Shown: piece by piece, positions 37,561 through 57,979 of the stretch | How the letters are laid out: every line of letters starts with the position of its first letter | Numbering within the stretch: the first letter of the stretch is position 1 | Origin: Armadillidium nasatum | Lineage: Eukaryota > Arthropoda > Malacostraca > Isopoda > Armadillidiidae | Length of the DNA stretch: 64,000 nucleotides | Assembly (NCBI GenBank): GCA_009176605.1 | Contig: SEYY01001217.1 | Coordinates: 20,853 to 84,852 of the forward strand | Direction: 5' to 3' | The notes under the pieces: generated by a model | Told to the model about the DNA's origin: nothing | Databases searched by the model: none | Seen by the model: only the letters and a program-made list of their open reading frames with translations | Made by a program: the position numbers and the translations under genes

Positions 37561-38043
37561 TAAAAGAATAAATAAATAAATAGGAAAGTTTTTTTTTTCT
37601 TGAAATTGGTAATAAGTAAATAACATCAGATAAAAATAACAAATCATGTTACCGAGGCGTAGATAGTTATCGTAAGAAACGCGAGCAATTGCTTGAAGAC
37701 AATTGTAAAATCATAGCAAATAAAACAATCAGAAATATAAATAATATAAAAACTGAATTTTTTATGAAGAATTAATAGGAATTTTATGAAATTTTAAATT
37801 ACTTTAGGCCTGCAACTAAAAATAAGGTAGAGCCTTAAGCTACTCTGCCCTAGCTTATACCACGAAGTACATGGTAATAGTGCAGAGTAGTGCTCTGTAA
37901 AATTCTTAAGTTTTCATCATTAATATCAAATTGAAAGTGATTTATAGTGAAAGTAATTTAGAAAACTGTGATATTTAATAATATAAATAACATTTAAATA
38001 ACTTTTGAAGAAAAAAAATAAAAAATTAAAAGAAAATAAAAAA

Positions 38044-38158
<115 letters not shown>

Positions 38159-38379
38159 TTTTTTTTTACCTTCTCACCCCCTGACCACCCCATGTTGAGG
38201 CGGCCACACTTCGCTAATGAAGCTTCCTGCCGCAGTCGGTCTCGTCCAGAGATCCTTCAAAGAAGTGATGCCCCAGAAGATTTTGGGGCGAGAGTTGGAA
38301 GGACAGCGTAATAGAAAGTGTTTCACGGTCTCCGGGGCCATTCCGCATCTAGTACAGGTGGGAGATGCTGCCTGGTTTA

Positions 38380-38857
38380 TTTTGAATTTGTGTTTGTAAT
38401 GTTGTAGGTTTGGGTGGTGTCCCGCATCTCAGTCTTGCAAGTGAGGTTTGTAAGTGTCTTGGGAGGTTGTTGAAGTCGGGGTTTATTTCGGGGGGGGAGT
38501 TCGTTTAGTGTGTTGTTTGGAGGTCTGTTGATCATGTATGAATGTGTTAGTTGAGTGTGTATATGTTTGGTTGTTGTGGTATTGGGGGGAGGAGGGGGAT
38601 GTGATTTAGGATCTGTTTGTAAAAGGTGCCGGTGGACGATGGAGGCTGTGTTAGTCTCTGTGGGGTAGGCTGGAGGAGAGTATTGTGACATGGGTGTGTG
38701 GGTAGACGTGTTTTTGCGTAAAATTGGGTGCCTATCATTTCGAGGTGATTCCTTATAGGTAGTATCTTGGTTTCGTTATGTAGGTGTTGTTGAGGGGCTG
38801 TGCGTGTACAGCCGGTGATGGTGCGAAGGGCTTTATTTTGCGTTGTTTGGAGTGTCG
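38380..38857 (-). pseudogene. C-terminal extension of element D ORF after a frameshift
   Basis: Just after the TAA at 38858 another frame continues the protein: [39 protein letters not shown] and TRLPTHPCHNTL, the usual C-terminal region of this ORF type. So the TAA results from a one-base indel rather than being the natural end. Further frame changes occur near 38550. 38154-38379 is the 3' UTR. Confidence 0.65.
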
Positions 38858-40819
38858 TTAAGTTTCGGAAGATTGCAGAGGGTGCCAGACAGGGGAAGCG
38901 TAGTTAATGGTGGGGCGTATAAATTGTTTGTAGATTGCAATTGAGGTTTGTATGTTGTTGTTTATGTCTGTGTTGGCCACTGTTTTGAGGATGTTGAGTT
39001 TTCTGTTTGCGGCTGATGTGGTATTTTGGATGTGCTTGGAGAAAGTGAGGTGAGTGTCAAATGTTAGGCCGAGAATTTTTGGGGTTTTGTTGAAGGGTAT
39101 GGGGGTGTTGTTTAGTAGGACTTGTGGGTGGGTGTTGGATATGTGTTTGTCTGTTGTTATAAGGGTTATGGAGGATTTGTTTGGGGATGCCGTCATCCTG
39201 TTTTCTGCTAGCCAAGTTTGGAGTTGTGTTATGTAGTCTTGTGTGAGAGATGTTGCGGTGGTGAGGTTTTTGTGAGTGGTGGTAATAGTTAAGTCGTCGG
39301 CGTATGATATTATGCGGGTGAAAGTTGTTTGGGGTTGAGGGAGGTCTGCTGTGTACAGGTTGAATAGAGTGGGGGAGAGTATGGCTCCTTGCGGAACTCC
39401 GTTCCTTAAGTTGATGGTACGTGATTTATGGCCGTTTTGTTGTATTTGGGAGGTTCTTCCTGATAGGAAGTTGGTTAGCCATTTCTTAGTGTTTGTTGGG
39501 ATGTTGGATTGGAGGATTTTATGGATAAGATTATGTTTCGGGACAGTATCGAAGGCTTTGTTTATGTCAATTGCTATTAGTATAGTTTTGTGATAAGGTT
39601 TATGGTTTAGTCCGTTTATTATAGGTTGGATGACGTTGGTAAGTGCAGTGGTGGTGGAGTGGTTGGGTTTGAACCCGTGTTGGAAGTTTTGTTGTGGGAT
39701 GAATTGGAGGATAGAATTTAGGATTAGTTTTTCAAGAAGTTTTGAGATGGTGGATAGAAGTGAGATTGGGCGGTAGGAGGAGAGGTTTGAAGGGTCTTTG
39801 CCAGGTTTTAGTTTAGAGATGATTAATGCTTTTTTCCATTGGGGGGGGATATAGTTGAGTTGGATGGATTTGTTGAAGATGGAGGTTATGTATGTGATTG
39901 TGTGGATGGATAGGTGTTTTAGGTGAATATTTGATATGTTGTCTGGTCCTGTTGCTGGAGAGTTTTTGATAGTTTTAATGGTGTTTTGAGTGTTTGTGGG
40001 TGTGATGGCGTTTAAGTTGTTTTGGTTGTTGCGTAGCTTTTTCAGTTTTCTTATTATTTTCCTGTTTTGTGGGTGGGTAGGTAAGCTACTTTGCTTAGCG
40101 AAGTGTGTGGCCAGTAGGTTGATGTGTTGTTTGGGAGTTAATGGGGTTTGTGTAGTGGGATTGGTTGGAGTTTCGTGAGTGTGAAGTGGGTTATTTTTTG
40201 CATTGTGGATTGTGTGGATTGTTTTCCAGACTCTTTTGCTGTTTGTGTTGTCCAAGTTTTTGATGAGGAAGTTTTGGTAGTTGTTGGTTGTGTGAGTTTT
40301 TATTAGGGTCGATATTTGATTGTTTAGGGTTTCTAATTGTGTTTTGGTGAGTTGTGTGGGGTTGTTTTGGCGTTTTAGTGCGTTCCTTTGTTTTATGAGA
40401 GAAGTGATTTCGGGGGAGAGGTTAGGTTCGTATTTTTTAATGTGGCCTTTAGGGATGTAGATGTTGGCTGCTTTCTGGATTGTGTGGGTGAGATGTTGAA
40501 TAGCTGATTTGAGGGAGGATATGTTTGTAATTTCGTTTGTTGTGAGGTTTTCGTCTATGTAATTGGAGAAACCGGTCCAGTCTGCTTTTTTGTAGTTGGT
40601 AAATGTAGTTTTAGATTTATGAGTGGGTTTGTTTTTGATGTGGTATTTTATAATTATTGGTATGTGGTCGGAGTTTAGATCGGTTTCTGTGGTCCAATGT
40701 AGAAGAGGGTGAATGTTTGAGGAGCAAAAGGTGATGTCTGGTGATGTGGGGGATTGGTTGGATTGCGGGGGGATTCTGGTATGGAGGTTTTTGTTGTTAA
40801 GTATGTTGAGATGTTCCAA
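38858..40819 (-). CDS. Endonuclease C-terminus and reverse transcriptase of element D
   Basis: A 653-codon uninterrupted frame. It starts within the endonuclease ([23 protein letters not shown], the terminal S-D-H motif). A linker leads to [102 protein letters not shown] and catalytic [12 protein letters not shown], then [15 protein letters not shown] and YASPVWHP. All RT catalytic residues are present. Upstream, [10 protein letters not shown] and SDQRG can be read in another frame up to the TA array, so the 5' part of the endonuclease is lost. A Jockey/I-group LINE is likely; I cannot fix the clade. Confidence 0.85.
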   Translation of the reverse strand: MEHLNILNNKNLHTRIPPQSNQSPTSPDITFCSSNIHPLLHWTTETDLNSDHIPIIIKYHIKNKPTHKSKTTFTNYKKADWTGFSNYIDENLTTNEITNISSLKSAIQHLTHTIQKAANIYIPKGHIKKYEPNLSPEITSLIKQRNALKRQNNPTQLTKTQLETLNNQISTLIKTHTTNNYQNFLIKNLDNTNSKRVWKTIHTIHNAKNNPLHTHETPTNPTTQTPLTPKQHINLLATHFAKQSSLPTHPQNRKIIRKLKKLRNNQNNLNAITPTNTQNTIKTIKNSPATGPDNISNIHLKHLSIHTITYITSIFNKSIQLNYIPPQWKKALIISKLKPGKDPSNLSSYRPISLLSTISKLLEKLILNSILQFIPQQNFQHGFKPNHSTTTALTNVIQPIINGLNHKPYHKTILIAIDINKAFDTVPKHNLIHKILQSNIPTNTKKWLTNFLSGRTSQIQQNGHKSRTINLRNGVPQGAILSPTLFNLYTADLPQPQTTFTRIISYADDLTITTTHKNLTTATSLTQDYITQLQTWLAENRMTASPNKSSITLITTDKHISNTHPQVLLNNTPIPFNKTPKILGLTFDTHLTFSKHIQNTTSAANRKLNILKTVANTDINNNIQTSIAIYKQFIRPTINYASPVWHPLQSSET

Positions 40820-40882
40820 GTGTTCGATGATGTGTGTTCCTCTTTGGTCGGAGGCTTGGTTTTTGTACCAGGTCGGGTGGTG

Positions 40883-41001
<119 letters not shown>

Positions 41002-41055
41002 CTAGAAAACATTTTGAAACATAAAGAAAGAAATTGAATTAACCTACCTACTATT

Positions 41056-41059
<4 letters not shown>

Positions 41060-41150
<91 letters not shown>
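41060..41150. repeat. (TA)n array
   Basis: About 91 bp of TA, 60 bp from the previous array. Confidence 0.95.
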
Positions 41151-41152
<2 letters not shown>

Positions 41153-41340
41153 CAACTAAATACAAGTCACAAGCCTAGGCTAGGATTGGATACCTAAATT
41201 CGTACCAAATAACTAAGGCACTACTGTGTAATCTCGCCTTCCAAATACTTTTAAAAAAAAACAAAAAAAAAATATATATGCATATATAAATAAATAAAAC
41301 TAAATAAATATATAAAATAAAGAAATAATTAAATTCTACG

Positions 41341-42166
41341 ATGCCTTCAAAGAAAAATAAAACTAGGCCAAATAATATATTAGATCCTTCCACCTCTGGC
41401 ATTTCTGTGACTCCAGTAGAAGTGGATAATGAAGCATCTACAAATAGAACTGATAACCAAGGCACAGAAAGACCTATTCAACGAACTTCAGAAGGAAGTG
41501 CCTCCAGTGAAAGTTCATCTTCCAGAAGCCCATCACCTGAATATGAAAATATAGGAAAATTCTTATGATCCAAGATTTACTATGATTCAACAAAAGAGAC
41601 ATCGATAAGTGGTTTCAAAAATTAGAATGGTTATTCCGGCTTTATTTTGTGACAAAACCTATCGAGAGAATCCAACTGATGGGACCTTTGTTACCTTCTG
41701 CAATTATTTCCCATATTCAACCTCCTTTAACTGAAAATACTTACGAGGAGTTGAAAAAAGTGTTGAGATCTACCTATGCTCCCTCTGCCAGGGAGATAGT
41801 TGAGGGCTTATTTCAACAGAAATTGAAACCTGGTGAAAAACCCTCAGAATATTTAAATAGAATAAGGCTTTCACTTGGAGACTCAGCTTTTGAAGTTATG
41901 ATACAAAATAATAAAAGTTGCAAAAGAAATGTTCCTTCAAGTCTTACCTGAAGACAATGCACCAGTGCTTGAAGTATTAACCAGAGATCTCTCAATATAT
42001 AAAATGGCCGAAGCTGCTGACAAATACATGAGTCGCCGAAGCAGAATTGCATCAGATCATTATAGCAATGATTCTCTCAATGAATTAGGCACTTTTCCTA
42101 CAAGAACTTCAAGAGAACAAACTCCACCACCTTCCAATTCCTACCTATGCTGTGAATTGCTAAAAA
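41341..42166 (+). pseudogene. gag: Gag fragment of an unplaced LTR retrotransposon
   Basis: ATG 41341 starts a Ser/Thr-rich hydrophilic N-terminus (MPSKKNKTRPNN) that stops at 41566. After frame changes comes WFKKLEWLF, KPIERIQLMGPLLPSAIISH, TYEELKKVLRSTYAPSAREI and LKPGEKPSEYLNRIRLSLG, then LEVLTRDLSIYKMAEAADKY. This is the capsid-like pattern of Ty3/gypsy Gags (mag-like in feel). It runs into the run of Ns, so its zinc knuckle and pol, if any, are hidden in the assembly gap. Confidence 0.6.
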
Positions 42167-42267
42167 ANNNNNNNNNNNNNNNNNNNNNNNNNNNNNNNNN
42201 NNNNNNNNNNNNNNNNNNNNNNNNNNNNNNNNNNNNNNNNNNNNNNNNNNNNNNNNNNNNNNNNNNN
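42167..42267. other. Assembly gap (about 100 N)
   Basis: A run of N of nominal gap size. The true length is unknown, so the distance between the gag fragment and the copia element is not fixed. Confidence 0.98.
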
Positions 42268-42589
42268 TATAAGTAATTAAAGTGTCTAGAAAAGGTATGC
42301 TATTATTACTCCTCACTTACAAATCATAGAAATATTCATAATCATTTACCTAACATACAAAATTCTCAATTGATTAAATCAGTACAAAATACAAATAACA
42401 GAAAATTAATAGAGACATTTATCATCAAAAATACACAAAACATTAACTTAATAAAAGGCGACATTCCTCTTGACAACATCACGAATAAAATGCTAAATAG
42501 ATCCAATAGTTTACGCCGGACCTTGAAAGATCTACCAACGTTGCCAGAATAACCATCTAAAAAGAAGCTATACCAAAATTAACATCAAG
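42268..42589 (+). other. Unrecognised coding-like remnant
   Basis: The frame through 42370-42552 reads NRKLIETFIIKNTQNINLIK and NKMLNRSNSLRRTLKDLP. It has the look of a retroelement C-terminus, possibly a GIY-YIG-type end of a Penelope-like element (the Glu in RKLIETFI would be its conserved acid). This is a weak guess. Confidence 0.25.
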
Positions 42590-42632
42590 CCTAAGAAGAA
42601 TTTATATAACTCGTTCTGAAAACGGCATCAGC

Positions 42633-44072
42633 ATGACGATGAAAGGTGGAAAGGAGGAAGAACAACATTATCAGGAGACTCAGACTCAGGAGAGAAGGAG
42701 TAGAGGTAAAAGAGTGTGCCCTACTTTTGAAGGTATCGAGGGAGAGGACTATGACATGTGGAGAAAAAGGGTAACGCTGTGGTACAGACTGGAAGGAAAA
42801 TATTTGGAATGTCCCGGAGGTGAAATTATGCTTAGCCTGGGTGAAAAGGCATTTCAAAGTGTTTACAACGTAGAGTTCGAGGGGTTGGAGAGACAGGTAG
42901 GAATGGAAAAGGTATTAGAAGTATTGGATAAGAGATTTGGAAAAGAGAAGAGCAGAGATCTTTATGACAAGATTCTGGAATTTTTCAGGATAAGAAGGAA
43001 TATAGATGAATCAATGAGAGAGTATATAGCAAGGTATGAGATGGTGGAGAATAATTGTAAAAAGGCTGGAAAGGTGGACTTAGGGGAGGATATGAGGCGT
43101 GTTCATCTGTTAGAAGGTTCCAATATAGGAGAAAATCAGAGACAAATGGTTTTAGCATATTGTGGAAAGGGAGATTGGGTATTTGAAGAATTTAAAAGTG
43201 GTCTACTCAACGTCTGTGAAGGTATAGAGAAGAATGGAGCAAAGGAATGGCTGGTGCAGGGTAAAGACAGATGTATTATTAAGGAGGAGGACGAAAGAGA
43301 GAATGAGAAAAGACTGAATCTGAAAAACCGATATGGACAAACTATGAAATGTATATTATGTAGATCAGAATATCATTTTGCAGCCTCATGTCCTATGAAA
43401 GGTAGATGGAAAAAACAGGAGGGAGGGGAAGAGAGAAGCAAACAGAGAAGTGATCAGATAGGAATAAGAGGAAGGGGGATTGTAGTAGGTGGATTTGGAA
43501 GAGGAAGAGGAAGATTTTTTGAAAACATGAATAAGGAGGTAGGAAGATTGAGTTCTAACGAAGACAGTAGTCCAAGAGCATACGTTGGAATGAGAGAAGA
43601 AAAAGAAGAATTGAATGAGTATGGGAACATCTGGCCAATCGTGGATACTGGTTGCAGTGCCAATGTCATAGGGGAGAAGTGACTAGGCTATGTGTTGGGT
43701 AGTATGAGTTGGAGAGAAAGAGAGGAGGTCAGGAAGACAATGGAGGTGATAGAAGGGAACTATGTTTTTGGGGAATCAAAATATAAAGCGTTTAAAAGAT
43801 TACGAATACCATGTTCATTTTTTGGTTGGGATTTTTATTTAATAACAGATGTGGTACAAGGGGACATACCATGGTTACTAGGGAGGGAATCATTAAGGAA
43901 AATGGGAGCATGTATCAACTTGAACACTTATGATATGACAATAAGGGCTTTTAGGAACGTAAGAGTTCCCTTAAGAGTTGATGAAGCAGGACATTTAAGG
44001 ATTAGTTTAAGAAAAGGTATAAAGAAAGAAATATGGTGGGAGGGTAATGTGAAAATATGGTTTAGAAGATAA
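42633..44072 (+). pseudogene. gag: Copia Gag and protease
   Basis: The start ATG 42633 (MTMKGGKEEEQ) is followed by YDMWRKRVTLWYRLEGKYL and a helical capsid region (RRNIDESMREYIARYEMVEN, QMVLAYCGKGDWVFEEFK), with one knuckle CILCRSEYHFAASC (~43349). A Gly/Arg-rich RGRGIVVGGFGRGRGRFF stretch may bind RNA. The protease active site is PIVDTGCSANVIG (43636-43675). An in-frame TGA at 43681-43683 interrupts it, and the same frame continues with FGWDFYLITDVVQGDIPWLLG and reaches 44072. Without that stop, Gag and protease form one ~480-residue polyprotein. Confidence 0.82.
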
Positions 44073-45470
44073 ACAGGAAAGGAAAAAAATACTAAAAAGA
44101 CTGCATGTTCAGTTCGGGCATCCTAGCAAAGAAAGATTAGGGGAATTGATTAAGGATGCATATAGAGATGAAATGGAAAAGGAGACTCTGAGAGATATCA
44201 AGGAGGATATAGGGGAATTGAGTGATAATTGTGAGGTATGTATAAGATATAAAAAAACTCCTAGCAGACCAACAGTTGGGTTGTCACTAGCAAAAAGATT
44301 TAATGAAACTGTAGCCATGGATTTAGGTGAATTGGAAGGAAATAAATTTTTGGTGATGTTGGATTTAGGAACAGGGTATTGTCAAGCAAGCTGGGTAAAG
44401 AATAAAGAGCCAAAGGAGATAGTAGGTAAGATTCTGGAAAGATGGATTAGTATATTTGGTGCCCCAGAAAGGATTATAAGCGACAATGGTCTTGAATTTC
44501 AGAATGAGGATATGAAACTACTGTGTGAGAGATTTAGTATAAAGCAATTGGCAACAGCAGCTGAGAGTCCATGGAGTAATGGGAGGTGTGAAAAGATGGT
44601 GGGGCTGTTGAAGGATTCTATGAGAAAGATGAAAGAAGAAGGGTGTAATAAGGAAACGTGTTTACTTTGGTCAGTTGGAGCTAAAAATTGGATGCTGGAT
44701 AAAGGAGGATACACCCCTAATCAATTGGTATTTGGTAGGAATGGAAAGTTGCCAAACAATACGGTTGAAGAAGAAAGAAGTATGGGGGTAGTTGGTAACG
44801 AAAGTGAACAATTAAGGGAGACAATAGAAGGAATACATAAGGCAAGAGAGGCTCATGTGAAACAGGAAGCTGAAGATAGGGTGAAGAGGGCTATGAAAGG
44901 TCAAATAAGAGAACATAAGTTAGAATTAGCTGAACCAGGAGAAGAGGTGTATTATAAAAGGGAGATAGATAATAATTGGAGAGGCCCTGCTAAAGTCATA
45001 GGTAGAGATGGGAAGACGGTGATAGTAAAACATGGAGGTACTTTGCGAGAAATTGCTAGAGTTCATATTACAAGGTTAGCGGGTATTGAACAGAAAGATG
45101 AGAAAGAGAGTGTTGTAGTAACGAATGAAGATGATAACGACCTTAGTGAAAAGGTGGATCAAATAGGGGATACACAAAAAACGAATAATATCATAGAAAA
45201 TGAGGAAGACGAGTGGCAAGAAGTGGAATACTATAGAACGCAGGAAGAGGAAGAGGAAGAACAACCACAAAAGGAAGAGGATGAACCAGATGAGGAAGCT
45301 GAGGAAAGAAGAGTGCCAAAAATCAAGATTGGAAAAAGGTATAAAGCTACTAAAAGAGAAAGCGGGGATAAAGTAAAATACTCAGTAGAGCAGGGAAAGC
45401 TACAAGCAAGAAATGGAGTGATAGTTTTAACGTTCAGAACATTGAAAATGGAGAAGAGGGTTGGATAGAT
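44073..45470 (+). pseudogene. pol: Copia integrase
   Basis: After a frameshift near 44055 the zinc finger reads LHVQFGHPSKERL and NCEVCIRYKK (H-H-C-C). The catalytic triad is in AMDLGELEGNKFLVM (~44325), IISDNGLEF (~44478) and WSNGRCEKMVGLL (~44585). A C-terminal domain (LAEPGEEVYYKREIDNNWRG, VIGRDGKTVIVKHGG) resembles the GPY-like end of integrases. A long Glu-rich segment (EEEEEEQPQKEEDEPDEE) leads towards RT. The frame 44146-45468 is open for 440 codons. The stop at 45466 is caused by a shift, since WIDFRDLTDIEEIS continues in another frame. Confidence 0.88.
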
Positions 45471-46400
45471 TTTAGAGACTTGACAGATATAGAGGAAATT
45501 AGCGACCAAGAAGAGGTATGGCTAGGTAATAGTCTGCAAAGTGAGAGTTTTAAGTGCAAAATTGTGTGAGATAGAGAACTGGGAAGAAAATGATGTTTTT
45601 AAAAGAGTAAAAGATAAAGGACAAAAGAGAATATCCTTAAGATGGGTGATTACAGAGAAAATTCAGGATGGAGAGGAGAAATGTAAAGCAAGATTAGTTG
45701 CATGAGGGGTTTTGAGGAGGAAGGAGAGGAACTGGTAACAGAGTCACCAACATGTTCAGGAGAGGTGTTGAGAATGTGCCTGACTATGATGAAAATGAAG
45801 GGATGGAAATGTAATTCCATTGATATTAAAACAGCTTATTTACAGGGAGACAGAATAAAAAGGAAGGTTTGGGTTATTCCTCCCAAAGAGGCTAAGGAGA
45901 AAGGACTATGGGAGTTAAAGAAGATAGTGTATGGGTTAAAAGACGCAGCAAGGTTATGGTTTGATAAAGTGGTAAAGATTCTAACTGAGTTGGGAGGTGT
46001 GAAGAGTAAGTTAGAACCAGCATTATTTGTTTGGAAAAAAGAAGGAAAAATGATAGGTATCATGTGCACTCATGTTGATGATTTTTGTTTTGGAGGCAAC
46101 AAAGAGTTTTTCGAGAAGATCATTACAGGCATTAAAAGCAGATTAAAGATAGGAACGGAGGAAGTGTCTGAATTTAAGTATATTGGGATAAATATAGAAG
46201 AAAGAGAGGAAGGAGTTTGGTTAGAACAGAACAAATACATCGACGATATAAATGTACCTGAAAGTCGAGATTTCTTTGGAAACAGAGAAATGGAAGGAAA
46301 AGAAATTAACTCTATATAGATCATTGGTAGGTCAAATGAATTGGATCAGCTGTCAGACAAGACCAGATCTATCTTATTATGTAAGTGAAAAGGAGTAGGT
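45471..46400 (+). pseudogene. pol: Copia reverse transcriptase
   Basis: Pieces before 45702 (NWEENDVFKRVKDK, LRWVITEKIQDGEEKCKARL) belong to the RT N-terminus and are followed by TGA in place of Arg in LVARGFEE (~45703). The main frame 45702-46319 reads ESPTCSGEVLRMCLTMMK, IDIKTAYLQGD (first catalytic Asp), YGLKDAARLWFDKV, then CTHVDDFCFGGN with the VDD box (~46069-46100). FKYIGINIEEREEGVWLEQ is the thumb. A frameshift near 46290 moves to LVGQMNWISCQTRPDLSYYV. Copia-type RT; disrupted at three or more places. Confidence 0.88.
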
Positions 46401-47000
46401 ACTTCCGTGGAGGTAAAGTAGAGGAAATGAGAAAGGTGATAAACATACTAAAAAGAGCAAAAAATATGAGGGTAGGTGTTATGTTAGGTAAACTAAAAGA
46501 CAAAGTAGAAATAGAAGTTTTTACAGATGCATCATATGGGAACAGTATCGATGAAAGTCCACAGATAGGCTATATAGTAGCATTGAAGGATAATGAAGGG
46601 TAATAGAAGCCCGATTGTATGGAAATCGAAATGTGTCAGGAGAGTAGCAAGATCCACAATTGAGGCTGAAGCTATAGGTCTGATAGAAGGTATTGAGGCA
46701 GGTATTTTTTTAAGTGAATGTTGGTTGGAAATGATGGGAGGCGATAGATTAAAAGTAAAGGTGTATACAGATAGCAAAACACTAAAAACTGCCATATACT
46801 CTGAAACTAAAGTGTTAAGCAAAAACCTAAGGATAGATTTGGCATGGATTAAGTGGGTCTTGGAGATGGAGAAGATTGAAGGAGTAGAATGGGTAACAAC
46901 AAAATGTCAAATAGCTGATGTATTTACGAAAGGTAGAGTTGATAGTAAATTGATTAAAGAGTATGTAGAGGGGAAGAGAGGAGGAGAGAGAAAGGTATAA
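46385..47000 (+). pseudogene. pol: Copia RNase H
   Basis: Two frames (46385-46603 and 46593-47000) together give a copia RNase H: EVFTDASYGNSIDESPQIGY (first Asp), then after a shift SPIVWKSKCVRRVARSTIEA with the catalytic Glu in STIEAEAIGLIEGI, VKVYTDSKTLKTAIYS (Asp) and WVTTKCQIADVFTKGRVD at the end. The latter is the hallmark A-D-x-x-T-K of copia RNase H. The stop at 46998 is the natural end of Pol, followed by a purine-rich tract. Confidence 0.85.
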
Positions 47001-47772
<772 letters not shown>

Positions 47773-47933
47773 TGGATAATTCAAACAGCTGTAAACAAAA
47801 ATTATATAGATAAAAATTGTAAAGATTTATATTTTTTATTATCTCCTAAGGTACATTACTTTGGCTAAATTTGAAAATTTGAAAAAAATCCAAGAGGATA
47901 GGTTCTGATTGCATAAAAAAAAATTGGTTGACT

Positions 47934-48261
<328 letters not shown>

Positions 48262-48594
48262 TATTAGTGTCATATATCTAACAAAAACAAAAAGATTTTC
48301 AGAAGCATGCTTTTGGTAACTAAAATAAAATAAACTTTGAAAACATAAAACTACCACTAAAACTATTATCTTAATAATAGTGTTTCCTAACTATAACATC
48401 CATTAATATTTCATTCACCTTTAAGCTTCAAATAAATTAATAATGGTATATATGCTTAATCCAAAATATTTACTATATAATTTAAATATACAAACTGAAA
48501 GCCTCAAAAAAGCTGTAAGACATTGTTAGAAAACAAAAAAAGAGGCTTTGTTCATTGACCTGCTTATTTCATACAAAAAAAAAGTAATACTAAC

Positions 48595-48699
48595 CTTACC
48601 AGCTATTCTTCCTAGTCGAACTATTCCCAATTTCAAACCAGTAATAGCTTGTGTTGAAGGTGTGCTATTCCCTAGAGCTGTGATTTTCATTATTTTCAT
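48595..48699 (-). CDS. ZMYND19: ZMYND19 orthologue, first coding exon
   Basis: On the minus strand the exon encodes MKIMKITALGNSTPSTQ.., then GLKLGIVRLGRIAGK, which matches the conserved N-terminus of ZMYND19 (K-L-G-I-V-R-L-G-R-V-A-G-K). It ends AAG|GTTAGT, a strong splice donor with GT at 48594-48593, phase 0. Joined to 36769 it continues K|TKYSLLDE exactly as expected. An in-frame TGA at 48702-48700 lies just upstream of ATG 48699, with a second ATG at 48690, so this is the initiating exon. The intron to exon 2 is about 11.8 kb. 48258-48594 is non-coding intron. Confidence 0.8.
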
Positions 48700-50814
<2,115 letters not shown>

Positions 50815-50909
<95 letters not shown>

Positions 50910-50938
50910 GAAATTTTGAAAAAAAAAAAAAAAAAAAT
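50815..50938. repeat. (TA)n array followed by T-run and A-run
   Basis: ~77 bp of TA, then 18 T, then about 20 A; a simple-repeat compound. 50939-51118 is unrecognised AT-rich DNA. Confidence 0.9.
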
Positions 50939-51112
50939 TTCAGTTTTGGTTCTAGAAGGAATTTTGAAATTTTTTTGTCTGAAACCAGAAATACTAATCT
51001 GCTTCTTGGAAAAAACAATTGCATTCATATTCATAATAAATAAAGTTTACTAAAATACTTCAAAATATTGGATAATTAGATATTTTCATTAAATTCAAAT
51101 TTAATTTAAAAT

Positions 51113-52234
<1,122 letters not shown>

Positions 52235-52459
52235 TATTGTTTTTTTTTACTCATCAATATTTTCAAGCTCAAACATGTATGATATGAGCAGGAATTCTTC
52301 CGCAGTTTACAGTGGAGCACAGTAAAGCGCGACATTACTTCAGTTATGAAGCTAAGATTTTGAAGTGTGCTTGTGTCGCTCTTACCATGTTGATTGTAAA
52401 TAAAAAAATATATACGGGCGTCTTTTTCTTTAAAAAAATGTTTGTGTGTGCTACGTTTG

Positions 52460-52588
<129 letters not shown>

Positions 52589-52677
52589 TATTATAATTTT
52601 TATTAAAACATTAAAACATTTTAAATTAAAAAAAATTATTTTTAAAAATAATTTAAAAATTTTTAAATAATTAAAAA

Positions 52678-56171
<3,494 letters not shown>

Positions 56172-56690
56172 GCAGGGTTGGTGATTTTTTTGATTTTTTT
56201 GATTTTTTTGATTTTATTGATTTTTTTAAAAAATAATAAAACTTTTTTTTTATATGTTTTATTTTGTCATATGTTTTGATACAAAATGACACAACAGATA
56301 TATTAGTTCCTTCTTACTGTGTTAAAAAACTTTAAAGTAGTTTATATATTAGAAATATAACTTCCTTAATATTTGGTTCAAGATTTCATATAGGGTAATA
56401 CAAGAATCTGATCTTCATTAATATAATTTATCCAATATAGAACTGTTAGAGTTTAGAATTCCTAATATATATTCAATCAAATCTTCAACAAAATTTTATT
56501 GAGCTTTAATCTAATGCAATTTGAGGTTATAGACAAAAGAGAAAACAGAAAAGACAATTCCTTTTAATTTTCAACCATTTAAATTTTTATACATTATAAG
56601 GAAACAATATTCCTCCATATAAATTATAAAAGAAAGAAAATTTAAGCACTTTTGATGCATAATCATTAATCCATAAATTAAATACATAAC

Positions 56691-56697
<7 letters not shown>
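56172..56697 (+). mobile_element. Single arm of the fold-back element
   Basis: Begins CAGGGTTGGTGATTTTTTTG and follows the left arm of the 8.86-kb fold-back element, including CAATATTCCTCCATATAAATT where the non-LTR copy is inserted there. It stops at ACTTGCAAAA before (TA)n. No second arm follows, so this is a half element or solo arm. Confidence 0.8.

Positions 56698-56780
<83 letters not shown>
56698..56780. repeat. (TA)n array
   Basis: About 83 bp of TA, occupying the position of the fold-back centre. Confidence 0.95.
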
Positions 56781-56783
<3 letters not shown>

Positions 56784-57958
56784 GAAGACTGAGTTAGTTT
56801 TGTGGTCAAATTTACGTATCAAATCTTACAATTCAAATACTCAGTTTTGAGTCGAAGTTGGACTAATTATCAAATTGCTTCGATGATTGATTATTAGATG
56901 GTGTCTTATTACTAAAGCTTTAAATCATAACTATCACTGCACCATAAATGAATCATTAGCTTTTCTTGATTGGGCGAGCTGTTGAGCAAATTTCCTCTGG
57001 CAAGTCAGGCCAAAGATTAAGTAAAAGAGTAAGACCATCAAGATTTATAAAGTATTCTTGAATAATTAAGTATCCAATTTATTATAATCATATACAAGTG
57101 TTAAAATTGTGTATTCAATAACTTTCATTTAAATATTTCACTATCAAGTGATTAAATACATTATATCTGTGATTTTATCTGTGTATATAATCTGATCATA
57201 TTCTTTGTACTTAAACAAATATTTATATTTGTGCAAGCTATAGCATTTTCTATATTCATTATTCATACACCAATATTCATATTTGTGTATGACTGATAAT
57301 TGTAATTATTTTTATATATAAATATTCATATTTATATATACTTATCCATCATAACCATTGTAAGACGCTGAATATTAAAAAATATTTATATTTTTGTATA
57401 TCATTTACTTCATTATGGTCACAACCTTGGTTTGCTGCTATCCCTTAATAATCATTTATTTAATTCATCATTATATCCCAGTGTAAAGTCAAATACTCTG
57501 GAAATAGTACACATTTGGTGTATGCCCCAACAGGTGTGCCAATGGGTATACCTGGTAGAGTATTCAGTTGGATGTGGTGATCCAGAACTTGTATATTCTC
57601 CAATTAAAAGCTTCATATTATTCAAGGTGCATTCTCACTAGTAGTTAGTACCCTGAATTTTTCTATTTGGTTTAATTCGTAATATTCTTTAAGGAAAAAA
57701 TATCAACAGTTTAAGTCAAGAGAGTCTGAATTAACGGTAGGCTTGATGCATTTGGTGGCTCATCATTATATTTATCTAGGCCATAATTAAAAGGTAAAGA
57801 AGCTTGAACACGAGGATTCTAAGCCGGATCTGTTTCCACGCTATTCAATTTGCAAAACAATAGTAAAAGTTAAAATATGTACTGGGGATTCTTGATTCTT
57901 TGGTCTTCATATTGAGAGGGTTGAAGGATCATAAGTAACCGGCATTTCATCTTAACAT
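56781..57958 (+). repeat. Possible 5' LTR (unpaired)
   Basis: Non-coding DNA ending ...CATCTTAACA three bases before a primer-site-like sequence. No partner LTR lies in the window, so the left border is unknown and the TA array may have replaced it. Contains short ATATTCATATTTGTG-type internal repeats (57210-57310). Confidence 0.4.
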
Positions 57959-57961
57959 AAT

Positions 57962-57979
57962 TGGCGACCTTGCCAGGAT
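57962..57979 (+). promoter_or_regulatory. Primer-binding-site-like sequence
   Basis: TGGCGACCTTGCCAGGAT. The TGGCGACC start is that of primer sites reported for tRNA-Arg-primed (mdg1/412-type) elements; the tRNA assignment is from memory. Confidence 0.45.
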
